The notes under the pieces: model-generated | Told to the model about the DNA's origin: nothing | Seen by the model: the letters and a program-made list of their open reading frames with translations, nothing else | Databases searched by the model: none | Program-made: the position numbers and the translations under genes | Shown: one piece after another, positions 9,038 to 16,650 of the stretch | Layout of the letters: each line of letters opens with the position of its first letter | Position numbering within the stretch: the stretch's first letter is position 1 | Source of the DNA: Vulcanimicrobiota bacterium | Lineage (GTDB): Bacteria > Vulcanimicrobiota > Vulcanimicrobiia > Vulcanimicrobiales > Vulcanimicrobiaceae | Assembly (NCBI GenBank): GCA_027459645.1 | Contig: DAIDHQ010000008.1 | Location: 1-64,000, forward strand | Direction of reading: 5' to 3' | Length of the DNA stretch: 64,000 bases

Positions 9038-9352
9038 ATGGTTTCGCCGCACCTGCAAATGACGGTATCGCAGCGTTACGTGCGGCTTGCGAATGCCATC
9101 ACGCATGCAGAAGACGGCGGTGAGCAGCAGCTTCTCGCCCCGCACTTTCGCGATCGCGCGAAAATCAAACTGTCGGCATATGAATACGATCCGCTGACCG
9201 TCCTCGTTCAGCGCGTCCAGGTGCACGGGAAAGAGATGACCGTGAAGGCCTATTACGTCGGCGTCCACGGAAAGAGCGAAGTGACGTTCGACCGCTGGCT
9301 ACTGGTGAATGGGTCGTGGCGGCTGGCGGAGCGCGACGCGACGGGCCGGTAA
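9038..9352 (+). CDS. NTF2/SnoaL-like small protein
   Basis: A 104-residue protein whose end (TFDRWLLVNGSWRLAERDATG) resembles the last strands of NTF2-fold proteins of the DUF4440/SnoaL kind. These serve as small binding proteins or enzymes with varied roles; no catalytic residues can be assigned. It follows the ABC permease by 21 nt and may share its transcript. Its last 54 nt overlap the end of the convergent lptF-like gene. No good ribosome binding site precedes the ATG. Confidence 0.6.
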   Translation: MVSPHLQMTVSQRYVRLANAITHAEDGGEQQLLAPHFRDRAKIKLSAYEYDPLTVLVQRVQVHGKEMTVKAYYVGVHGKSEVTFDRWLLVNGSWRLAERDATGR

Positions 9353-10477
9353 GGCCAAGAGCGGATCCTCGAGCCACAGCATCACGACGCCGGCGACGGT
9401 CATAACGACGTTCGGCATCCACGCGGCCACGTATGCATCCATGAACCCGGTGCGCCCGAAGGCCGACGCCGCGGTCACCATTAGATAATATCCGAAGAAC
9501 GCTAGGACCGCCATCGCGGCACCGAGGGAACGCCCGCGGTTACCGAACCGCACGGCGAGTGGAACCGCCAGCAATACGCCGACGATGCATGCGAACGGCC
9601 ACGCGAGCTTATCCGCAAGATTCACCCGCAACACGCCCAGCGCCGTTCCGCCGATCCCTTGAGACTGCAACGCTTGAATCTGCTGCTGCAAACGCGCGCT
9701 CGACATCGTCCACGAATCCGAATTCACGCTGCTCAAGAACTCTTTGGCGCTCTCGCCGCCCGGCAGCCGGATGGTGACGCTCTTCAATTTCTTTTGGGAA
9801 ATAACCGAGCCGTTCGAATCGTAACGCGTTTCGACGGGCGCATGCAGCACCATCGCGTGTGCTTCGAGCGTTGCGGTCTGCGCTTGATAGGTCGTCGTCC
9901 ACGGCATGATTTTCGCGGCGCGGAAGATCTGCACGCCTTGCAGCGTCGTGTTATCGGCGAGTACCTGCGTCACGTAATAGACCGTTTCGGTCGCCGTGTC
10001 TTTGCGGAAAAACTGTTGCTCGGTCGGCAAGCTATCGGTGTGATAGATGATCTGGTAGAAGCTGCGCGTCGAAAGGTCCACGAGTTGGGGTACGATGCGT
10101 TCGTTGAAGACGTAACAGATGGCGAACGCGACGACGCCGAAGAGCAACGGACCGAGGGTGATGCGCCACACCGAAATGCCCGAAGCGCGCATCGCGGTGA
10201 CCTCGTTGTTGCCCATCAGGGTCCCCATCGACAGCAACGCCGCGAACAAGCACGCAAACGGAAACGCCATCGGTGTGGCTTGCGGAATGCGATAGAGCAC
10301 GAAGCGCAGCACCAAGAGTACCGGCGCGTGCCCGTTCACCAGATAGTCTGCGGCGATGAAGAAGATGTTGAAGGCCCAAAACAGGTAGAATGCGCCGACG
10401 GCAAACCCGAACCATGGAAACATGGATTTGACGATATAGCGATCGAGAATGGGGACTCTCACGAACGGCACCCCCAC
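9299..10477 (-). CDS. LptF/LptG-family permease (lipopolysaccharide export)
   Basis: A 392-residue YjgP/YjgQ-family inner-membrane protein. The N-terminus reads ILDRYIVKSM-PWFGF, typical of the first LptF/G helix, followed by RFVLYRIPQ, a long periplasmic part (about residues 110-280), and C-terminal helices with AGVVMLWLEDP. LptF and LptG move lipopolysaccharide or a similar lipid from the inner membrane to the Lpt bridge, so this gene argues for an outer membrane. Only one paralogue is seen here. The GTG start lies 7 nt beyond tRNA-Ser on the same strand, suggesting a shared transcript; GTGs a few codons downstream are alternatives. Confidence 0.85.
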   Translation of the reverse strand: MGVPFVRVPILDRYIVKSMFPWFGFAVGAFYLFWAFNIFFIAADYLVNGHAPVLLVLRFVLYRIPQATPMAFPFACLFAALLSMGTLMGNNEVTAMRASGISVWRITLGPLLFGVVAFAICYVFNERIVPQLVDLSTRSFYQIIYHTDSLPTEQQFFRKDTATETVYYVTQVLADNTTLQGVQIFRAAKIMPWTTTYQAQTATLEAHAMVLHAPVETRYDSNGSVISQKKLKSVTIRLPGGESAKEFLSSVNSDSWTMSSARLQQQIQALQSQGIGGTALGVLRVNLADKLAWPFACIVGVLLAVPLAVRFGNRGRSLGAAMAVLAFFGYYLMVTAASAFGRTGFMDAYVAAWMPNVVMTVAGVVMLWLEDPLLALPARRVALRQPPRPIHQ

Positions 10478-10484
10478 GAGCGAC

Positions 10485-10575
10485 TGGCGGAGAGGGAGGG
10501 ATTCGAACCCTCGAGACGCTTGTCACGTCTGCTCGCTTTCCAAGCGAGTGCCTTCAACCGCTCGACCACCTCTCC
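10485..10575 (-). tRNA. tRNA-Ser (anticodon GGA)
   Basis: Full cloverleaf on the minus strand: acceptor stem GGAGAGG with CCTCTCC, discriminator G and an encoded CCA (10485-10487), anticodon arm CTCGCTTGGAAAGCGAG with GGA in the loop, a long variable arm (class II tRNA, as for Ser), and a T-arm with GGTTCGAATCC. It reads UCC/UCU codons. Confidence 0.97.
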
Positions 10576-10586
10576 CCAAATTGCGA

Positions 10587-10608
10587 GGCCCCGCATCGCT
10601 GCGGGGCC
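10587..10608 (-). terminator. GC-rich hairpin, probable terminator of the lipoprotein gene
   Basis: A 9-bp perfect stem (GGCCCCGCA with TGCGGGGCC) around a 4-nt loop sits 38 nt beyond the lipoprotein stop and just before tRNA-Ser. The U-run is weak on either strand, so termination strength is uncertain. Confidence 0.6.
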
Positions 10609-10646
10609 CCGTTCGTTTTGCGAACCGTTTGGTTCAGTCCTACAAA

Positions 10647-11411
10647 CTAGTGATCGTGACCGTGATGGCCACCGTCGTCGGTCACCGCTTTCGCGACGAA
10701 GAAGACGTAGAGGTGATCGTCTTGGAACGCATCGTTGCCGGAGCCCGGGAAGACCCAGTTGCTACCTTCGACGTACGCAGGCCCTGAAACCGGGGTGACG
10801 CTGAAGTCCCACCAGCCGATGTCCAACTTCACGATGTAGAGGTTCGTCGCTTGCGGCGTGGCCGTCGGCACCGGGGTCGGCGTCGGCGTCGCGGTCGGCG
10901 TGGGCGAAGGCGTCGGCGTCGGCGTGTGCTGGATCGAGTTCATCGGATGCAGCGCGTCGTCGTGTTCGTCGTTGCTCGTGCAGATCGCAAGCGTGGTGCT
11001 CGAAGCGATCGGCAGCGAGGAGTTGCCTTCGGCGAAATACCAAGGCGCATCCCAGATCGAGGGATCGCACTGCGGCGTCCACTCGGTGAAATTTCCGTTC
11101 CCGTCCATCGCGAGCGACGTGACGAATTTGTAGTGAACGCCGTTGCCGCCATGTCGTCCGTCCATCGGTTGCACGCTCTTGGCCGGCGCGCCGGGGGCCC
11201 GGGAGAAGCCGCTCAGCGAAGGGCGCTGCTGCGCCTTGTCAGCCTGCGTGCCGAGGCGGAAATGGGCCTGCGCGTTCGTCGGAGCGCTCGGGGCGGAGCC
11301 CCCCGGATGGGCTGCCGGGGTCAGGGTTGACGGGGCCGAGCCCCCGCCCGAACATCCGGCCACCAAAAACAGGGCCGCCACGGCCGCTAACGCGCGCTTA
11401 TGCACCATCAT
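10647..11411 (-). CDS. Secreted lipoprotein with Thr-Pro linker and His-rich tail
   Basis: About 254 residues. The start MMVHK is followed by a hydrophobic stretch and the lipobox LVAGC, so it is predicted to be lipid-anchored after cleavage. A low-complexity Ser/Ala/Pro region follows, then a middle domain (about residues 80-165), a TP-repeat linker (from imperfect GGCGTC repeats at about 10858-10925), and a last domain with WWDFSVTPVSGPAYVEGSNWVF ending in a HHGHDH tail. The tail could bind metal. I recognise no family. The ATG at 11411 is preceded by CGGAG; the open frame further upstream has no signal sequence logic. Confidence 0.75.
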   Translation of the reverse strand: MMVHKRALAAVAALFLVAGCSGGGSAPSTLTPAAHPGGSAPSAPTNAQAHFRLGTQADKAQQRPSLSGFSRAPGAPAKSVQPMDGRHGGNGVHYKFVTSLAMDGNGNFTEWTPQCDPSIWDAPWYFAEGNSSLPIASSTTLAICTSNDEHDDALHPMNSIQHTPTPTPSPTPTATPTPTPVPTATPQATNLYIVKLDIGWWDFSVTPVSGPAYVEGSNWVFPGSGNDAFQDDHLYVFFVAKAVTDDGGHHGHDH

Positions 11412-11526
11412 ATAAAGACACTCCGTAGCAAGATGGAAAATGGAACGAGGACACCCTTTTGTGCCGCCAGGGTGCCAAGCCTGCATGGCCGGTAGAGCGG
11501 CAACGGCGCGGATGTAAAGAGTTTGT

Positions 11527-12324
11527 TTAGTTGGGGGCGAGTATGGCAGGAGTTTGGGAGGCAAGCATCAGCTCGAATTCGTCTGCCGGCAGCGGCCGTC
11601 CGAAAAGGTAGCCCTGGGCGTATTCGCACCCGCACTCGCGCAAGAACTCGGCCTGGGCCACGGTCTCGACCCCCTCTGCCTGCACCGCGAGGCCGAGGGC
11701 GTGCGCCATCGCAATAATGGCGTTGACGATGGCCAGATCGTTCGCATCGTCGGGAATATCCCGCACGAAGGTCTTGTCGATCTTGAGCTTGTCGATCGGA
11801 AATCGCTTCAAATAGGCGAGGGACGAGTATCCCGTGCCGAAGTCGTCGAGCGCGAGCGACATCCCGCGGCTCTTGACTTGCCGCATGATGCCGATCGAAT
11901 CCTCGGCATTGTGCATCGCAACGCTTTCGGTGATTTCGAATTCGAGCAACTTCGGCGAAAAATTCGCTTTGGCGATCGCTTCCTCGATCGATTTCATGAG
12001 ATTGTAGTGGAGAAACTGCCGTGCGGACAGGTTGACCGCGAGATTGATGTCGCGCGAGAAGGCCTTCTGCCATTTGCGTACCTGCTCGAGCGCATTCTTG
12101 AGCACCCAATCGCCGAGCTGCACGATGAAACCGCTGGTTTCGGCTTGCGTGATGAAGGTTTCGGGCGCGGCGAACGTGGAGTCGCGCTGCGGCCAGCGGC
12201 ATAGCGCTTCGACGCCGACTATGTTGCCGGTCGGAAGATCGATGACCGGCTGATAGAAGATCCGAAACTCGTTATAGCTGAGCGCGTTGGCAAGGCGCTG
12301 GTGCATCGGCGTACGATAGCTCAC
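11527..12324 (-). CDS. Stand-alone EAL-domain c-di-GMP phosphodiesterase
   Basis: A 265-residue protein made almost only of an EAL domain. Catalytic motifs are intact: VGVEALCRW (EAL), NLSARQF, FEITES, LALDDFGTGYSS, KIDKTFV and AEGVE. It should hydrolyse c-di-GMP to pGpG in the cytoplasm. It has no sensory domain. The GTG start overlaps the stop of the upstream aldolase gene as GTGA, so it is translated with the aldolase/aldehyde dehydrogenase operon. It is close in sequence to the EAL part of the PAS-GGDEF-EAL protein at 22-25 kb. Confidence 0.93.
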   Translation of the reverse strand: MSYRTPMHQRLANALSYNEFRIFYQPVIDLPTGNIVGVEALCRWPQRDSTFAAPETFITQAETSGFIVQLGDWVLKNALEQVRKWQKAFSRDINLAVNLSARQFLHYNLMKSIEEAIAKANFSPKLLEFEITESVAMHNAEDSIGIMRQVKSRGMSLALDDFGTGYSSLAYLKRFPIDKLKIDKTFVRDIPDDANDLAIVNAIIAMAHALGLAVQAEGVETVAQAEFLRECGCEYAQGYLFGRPLPADEFELMLASQTPAILAPN

Positions 12325-12911
12325 AGCTGGTCGCCCTTCTGCGGCAAAAACGCGTTCCCTTGCTCCGAAAAGTAGGCGATGCGGGCGGCCTCGTCGGCCA
12401 GCTCCGTTTGCATGAAGGCCTCCTCGAGCGAGTGGCCCACCGCAGTGAGGCCGTGTCGCTCCATGATGACCACGTCGGCGCCGCGCTCAAATTCCAGCGC
12501 GCAGAGATCCGCCAATTCCGTCGTTCCGTTTTTGCGGTAGGGCGTCCACGCACACTTGCCCAGCGATTCACTCGCTCCGATCGTATCGCGCGGGAAGACG
12601 CTGCCGCTCTTCGACCATACCACGGACATCGTCGGATGCGTGTGTACGACGCACGTGATGTCCGGGCGCACGCGATACGCCGCTAGGTGCAGCGGAAGTT
12701 CGCTGGTGGGCCGTTGTGCCGGATCGCAGCGCGTTCCGTTTGCGTCCAGACGAACGATGTCACGCGGCTCCAGATACCCGAGGCCGCGGCCGGAGGGCGT
12801 CACCAGCAAGCCGCCGTCGTGCAAACGCACGCTGACGTTTCCCGACGTTCCCATGACCAAGCGCCGATCCCACAGGCGGCGGCACCAAACGATTATGTCG
12901 TCGGGCGTCAT
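12321..12911 (-). CDS. Class II aldolase/adducin family protein (fuculose-phosphate aldolase-like)
   Basis: Zn-dependent retro-aldol cleavage of a sugar phosphate (fuculose-1-phosphate or a similar substrate) is the family activity. The 196-residue product has MGTSGNVSVR (phosphate loop), SELPLH with the acid Glu, the zinc motif VVHTHPT, and a third His in MERHGLT. ATG at 12911 gives the usual family length; the open frame extends upstream into the aldehyde dehydrogenase without homology. It starts 2 nt after the stop of the short aldehyde dehydrogenase, so product aldehyde and dehydrogenase are plausibly linked, though that partner lacks the catalytic part. Confidence 0.85.
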   Translation of the reverse strand: MTPDDIIVWCRRLWDRRLVMGTSGNVSVRLHDGGLLVTPSGRGLGYLEPRDIVRLDANGTRCDPAQRPTSELPLHLAAYRVRPDITCVVHTHPTMSVVWSKSGSVFPRDTIGASESLGKCAWTPYRKNGTTELADLCALEFERGADVVIMERHGLTAVGHSLEEAFMQTELADEAARIAYFSEQGNAFLPQKGDQL

Positions 12912-12913
12912 CG

Positions 12914-13798
12914 CTAGACGCCGGCGGGATGCCAGATCGTTTTTATTTCGCAGTATGCTGCGACGTCGTCCAAGCTCTGTGCATCGGGTGCGAACCATTC
13001 TTCGCGGCTGCGGGAACGCACGTGGCGCACGCGTTTGACGTTTTCCGCTGCTTCGCGTTCGATCGTTTCCGAAAGCGCCGCATCGCCTGCGTCAAAGACT
13101 AGTGCATTGACGTCCATGTGTTTTGCGAGTACCGGCGCAATCTCGGCGCGAAAACCGGTCAACACGTTCGCCACCCCGGCCGGAAGGTCGCAGGTCGCGA
13201 GCGCTTCGGCAAAGACGATGCTGGTGCGCGGATCGGCTTCCGATGCGAGCGCAACGACGGAGTTCCCCGCGACGAGCGGCGGCAAGACGACCGAAACCAA
13301 TCCGAGGAGCGACGGGCGATCGGGTGCCAGCACGGCGACCACGCCCATCGGCTCGGCGGTCGAAAAATTGAAATGCGGGCCGCCGACTGGATTGCGCGAG
13401 GAGAGCAACGCGTTGTATTTATCGCACCATCCCGCGTACCACACGGCGCGGTCGATCGAGGCCGTAACTTCGCGTTCGGCCTCGCGTTGCGAAAGATTCA
13501 AACCTTCGCGCACGCGTTCGGTCAATTCGGTTCGGCGAGCTTCCATCATCTCTGCAAGGCGATAGAGGATCAAGCCGCGCGTCGCCGGGGCGGTGTTCCA
13601 CCATTTCTGCTGCGCGGCACGAGCCGCGACGACCGCGTCGCGAGCATCCTTGCGCGATGCGCGTGCGATGTTCGCACCAAACTCCTTGCCGTCCCATAAG
13701 GGATCGCTGCGGCCGGATTCCGAGCGCACGAACGCCCCGTTGATGTAGAGTTTGTACATCTTGCGGACGGAGAGCCGGACGTCGCCGTTTTTCGACAT
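12914..13798 (-). CDS. Short aldehyde dehydrogenase-family protein lacking the catalytic domain
   Basis: About 294 residues, against about 480 for full aldehyde dehydrogenases. It has the oligomerisation/NAD-domain start (YKLYINGAFVRSESGR), SRKDARDAVVAARAAQ, WYAGWCDK, GVVAVLAPDRPSLLGLV and LPAGVANVLTG, but ends before the GQ-C nucleophile region. Short proteins of this kind accompany deoC and a full aldehyde dehydrogenase in some actinobacterial operons (recalled, not searched). Here the deoC and full-length partner lie 11-14 kb away. It may pair with the full enzyme as a non-catalytic subunit. Start ATG 13798 was preferred over 13759; neither has a strong Shine-Dalgarno. Confidence 0.75.
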   Translation of the reverse strand: MSKNGDVRLSVRKMYKLYINGAFVRSESGRSDPLWDGKEFGANIARASRKDARDAVVAARAAQQKWWNTAPATRGLILYRLAEMMEARRTELTERVREGLNLSQREAEREVTASIDRAVWYAGWCDKYNALLSSRNPVGGPHFNFSTAEPMGVVAVLAPDRPSLLGLVSVVLPPLVAGNSVVALASEADPRTSIVFAEALATCDLPAGVANVLTGFRAEIAPVLAKHMDVNALVFDAGDAALSETIEREAAENVKRVRHVRSRSREEWFAPDAQSLDDVAAYCEIKTIWHPAGV

Positions 13799-13849
13799 AA
13801 TCACCCGTACGACGCATGAGGCGAACGGCCCTCGGGCGAACCGTCGCCC

Positions 13850-15445
13850 ATGCTGGAATCCCACCTCGGGCGCGTCGTCGTCGCCGAACCTTTCGACGAG
13901 CGCGGTCTTACGGTTCTACGCGACGCCGGCGCGGAAGTCGTTTCCACCGTCGGCCTGCCGCGCGACGCGCTCCACCAAGCGCTCAAAGAAGCGCGCGGGC
14001 TGATCGTGCGATCCGAAACGCGCGTCGACCGGGAATTGCTCGCCTTCGCGCCCCGGTTGGAGGTCGTAGCTCGCGCCGGCGTAGGTGTCGATGCCATCGA
14101 CGTCGAGGCTGCGACGCAAGCGGGCATCGTGGTCGTCAATACGCCGAGCGCGAACACGCTGGCCGCAACCGAGCACACCTTTGCGTTGCTTCTTGCCGCG
14201 CTTCGAAACGTGCCCCAAGCGCACGCGTCCGTGCACGGCGGTGCGTGGGATAGAAAGCCCTTCGTCGGCTACGAGCTTTTCGGTAAACGGCTCGGGATCG
14301 TCGGCTTGGGGCGCATCGGCAGTAACGTCGCGTCGCGCGCACGTGCCTTTGGAATGACGGTGCGCGCTTACGATCCGTTCGTTCCTCCCTCACGTTCCGT
14401 TGCGCTCGGGATCGAACTCGTCGATTTCGACGATCTGCTTGGGACGTCGGACGTCGTTACGCTGCACGTGCCGCTTACGCCGCAAACGCGTGCGATGATC
14501 GACGCGCGCGCGCTCGCGCTCATGCGAGACGACGCGGTGCTAATCAATTGTGCGCGCGGAGGTGTCGTCGATGCAGCGGCCCTGCTCGAGACGGTACACG
14601 CCGGTCGCCTGCGTGCGGTGGCGATCGACGTCTTTCCGGAGGAGCCGCCGCCGGAGGGTTCCGCGTCTCGAGCCTTGATGGCTCATCCGCGCGTCGTCGC
14701 AACGCCGCATCTGGGCGGTTCGACGTATGAAGCGCTCGAACGCATCGCGCTCGAATTGGCGAGCGACGTCGTGCACGTACTCGGCGGCCGGCCAGCGCAA
14801 GGTGCCGTCAATGCGCCGCGTCTCTCCGGCGCCGATGCCGAACGTGCGGGCGGTTTCATCGACCTGGCATTTCGCCTTGGAGCGCTCGCGCCGCAACTTT
14901 TCGATCACGCGCTCAGAGACGAATGCGCCCTCGTGCTGGGCGGTGAAATCGAAACGCTCGACGCAGAGCCCTTCGTCGCCGCATTGCTCGCGGGCGCGCT
15001 GCCCTTCCTGACCGACCGTCGCGTGACCACCGTGAATGCAGCGGCCGTCGCTCGCGACATGGGTTTACGCGTCAACGTGTTGCGCGAACGCGGATCCGGA
15101 CCGTTTCGCGCGACCTTGACCCTTGCCGCCGGCGATCACCGCGTCGGCGGAACGGTCTTGCCGCACGGAGCCCGCATCATCGACATCGACGGTTTCGAAC
15201 TCGACGCGGTGCCCGCGGGCGTGCTGTTGCTGACGCGTCATCGCGACGTCCCCGGCATGGTCGGCCGCATCGGAACGATTCTCGGCGCGGCCGAGGTAAA
15301 TATCTCCACGATGCAAGTTGCGCGTAACGCGCGCGGCGGCGAAGCGATGATGGTGCTGGAAGTCGACCGCGACGTCGACCGAAAGAGCGTCGATGCGATC
15401 GCCGGAAGCAGCGGGATTGCAAGCGTACGCGTGCTGCGCCTGTGA
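13850..15445 (+). CDS. serA: D-3-phosphoglycerate dehydrogenase, long ACT-containing type
   Basis: NAD-dependent oxidation of 3-phosphoglycerate, first step of serine synthesis. The 531-residue protein has the substrate and Rossmann parts (residues 1-310): GIVGLGRIGSNVA, the catalytic Arg in NCARGG, Glu in DVFPEEPP and His in ATPHLGGST. An intervening ASB-type domain (about 320-450) and a C-terminal ACT domain (about 455-531, LLLTRHRDVPGMVGRIGTIL) follow, the layout of the Bacillus/Mycobacterium type inhibited by serine. It is divergent from the short aldehyde dehydrogenase with a gap of about 50 nt, and its stop overlaps the next gene as GTGA. Confidence 0.95.
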   Translation: MLESHLGRVVVAEPFDERGLTVLRDAGAEVVSTVGLPRDALHQALKEARGLIVRSETRVDRELLAFAPRLEVVARAGVGVDAIDVEAATQAGIVVVNTPSANTLAATEHTFALLLAALRNVPQAHASVHGGAWDRKPFVGYELFGKRLGIVGLGRIGSNVASRARAFGMTVRAYDPFVPPSRSVALGIELVDFDDLLGTSDVVTLHVPLTPQTRAMIDARALALMRDDAVLINCARGGVVDAAALLETVHAGRLRAVAIDVFPEEPPPEGSASRALMAHPRVVATPHLGGSTYEALERIALELASDVVHVLGGRPAQGAVNAPRLSGADAERAGGFIDLAFRLGALAPQLFDHALRDECALVLGGEIETLDAEPFVAALLAGALPFLTDRRVTTVNAAAVARDMGLRVNVLRERGSGPFRATLTLAAGDHRVGGTVLPHGARIIDIDGFELDAVPAGVLLLTRHRDVPGMVGRIGTILGAAEVNISTMQVARNARGGEAMMVLEVDRDVDRKSVDAIAGSSGIASVRVLRL

Positions 15446-16068
15446 ATGTTTACGTGGTACGCCACGGAGAAACCGATTGGAATCGTGAAGGCCGCTACCA
15501 AGGTCGGCGCGAGTCGAAGCTTACGGAACTCGGGCACGCGCAAGCGCTCGCGGTCGGGATTGCGCTCGCGGGACGGCCGATCGAGCGCATCGTATCGAGC
15601 CCGCTCGTGCGGTGCCGGGAAACGGCGCATCCCTTGTCCGAGCGCATCGGCGTCGCCGTGCACACCGACGACCGCTTGATCGAGATCGCGCACGGGACGT
15701 GGGAAGGCCGCTTGCGCGACGAGATCGCGCGCGACGAACCCGCGATGATGAAGCAATGGCGCACGCATCCCGAACGCGTGCGCTTTGCAGGAGGCGAGTC
15801 TTTGGCCGAGGTTCTCGCCCGCTGGCGGGCGTTTGCCGAATCGGTTAGCGGGGAACGCGATCTCGCGGTGGTGACGCACGACGTGCTCGTGCGCGTCGCT
15901 TTGCTCGATGCCACCGACCGTCCACTCTCGCGGTTATGGGAGCCGCGAGTCGTCAACGGCGGCTACGCGCGTTTCTCCGTCGAGAAAGGTCGTTGGCACG
16001 TGATCGAAGAGTGCGTTGACGCGCATCTCGGCGCGCTGCGGTCCGATCCGTCGGAGCAAGCACTCTGA
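15442..16068 (+). CDS. Histidine phosphatase family protein (phosphoglycerate mutase-like)
   Basis: A 208-residue member of the branch-1 histidine phosphatases: YVVRHGETDWN carries the phosphorylated His, followed by RYQGR, SSPLVRCRETA, an EIAHGTWEG motif and VVTHDVLVR with the second His. The GTG start overlaps the serA stop (GTGA), so a role near serine metabolism, for example as a phosphoserine phosphatase of this fold, is possible. It is clearly similar to the CobC-like phosphatase two genes downstream, so assignment between the two is not certain. Confidence 0.85.
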   Translation: MNVYVVRHGETDWNREGRYQGRRESKLTELGHAQALAVGIALAGRPIERIVSSPLVRCRETAHPLSERIGVAVHTDDRLIEIAHGTWEGRLRDEIARDEPAMMKQWRTHPERVRFAGGESLAEVLARWRAFAESVSGERDLAVVTHDVLVRVALLDATDRPLSRLWEPRVVNGGYARFSVEKGRWHVIEECVDAHLGALRSDPSEQAL

Positions 16069-16080
16069 GGAGGAAAACCC

Positions 16081-16650
16081 ATGGCTACCGGGACGTTTTT
16101 GACCGATGTGAAAGAACTGCGGCGCCGGGCGCGTCAGAACATGGAGCGCGGTGCCGTTACGGAGAGTTACGAGCTCGATCCGAAGAAGGTCGTCGACGTA
16201 CTCAACGCGGCGCTTGCGACCGAGATCGTGTGCGTGCTGCGCTACAAGCGCCATTTCTTCGCTGCGAAAGGGCTGAATAAAGATGCGGTCGCGGCGGAAT
16301 TCTTGCAGCATGCGAACGAAGAACAAGGACATGCGGATCGGATCGCCGAGCGCATCACCCAGTTGGGTGGTGAACCCGATCTGAATCCCGCCACGCTGAC
16401 CGCGCGCTCGCATTCGGAGTACGTCGAAGGCGACGATCTAATTTCGATGATCAAAGAAAATTTGGTGGCGGAACGAATCGCCATCGAATCCTACACCGAG
16501 ATCATCCGGTTTCTCGGCAACAAAGACGTGACGTCGCGCCGCCTGATCGAAGAGATCCTCGGGAATGAAGAAGAACACGCAAACGACATGCTGGATCTGA
16601 TCGAGAAGATCGCCGACGGCAGCAGCAACGGCAAGGGGCGAGACAGATAG
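16081..16650 (+). CDS. Ferritin-like/bacterioferritin-type protein
   Basis: A 189-residue four-helix-bundle protein. Di-iron ligand motifs are visible in pairs: ATEIVCVLRY (Glu), EFLQHANEEQGHADRI (Glu, His), then AERIAIESY (Glu) and GNEEEHANDM (Glu, His). It has the length of bacterioferritin and Dps-like relatives and would oxidise or store iron, or act as a small oxidase. GAGGAGG stands 6-7 nt before the ATG. It lies between two histidine phosphatases and just before the cobalamin genes; that placement is unexplained. Confidence 0.85.
   Translation: MATGTFLTDVKELRRRARQNMERGAVTESYELDPKKVVDVLNAALATEIVCVLRYKRHFFAAKGLNKDAVAAEFLQHANEEQGHADRIAERITQLGGEPDLNPATLTARSHSEYVEGDDLISMIKENLVAERIAIESYTEIIRFLGNKDVTSRRLIEEILGNEEEHANDMLDLIEKIADGSSNGKGRDR

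Noticed and set aside
10858-10925. Repeats considered as a CRISPR or tandem-repeat locus
   Set aside because: Short in-frame TP-coding repeats inside the lipoprotein gene, with no spacer structure. No CRISPR array is seen anywhere in the window.
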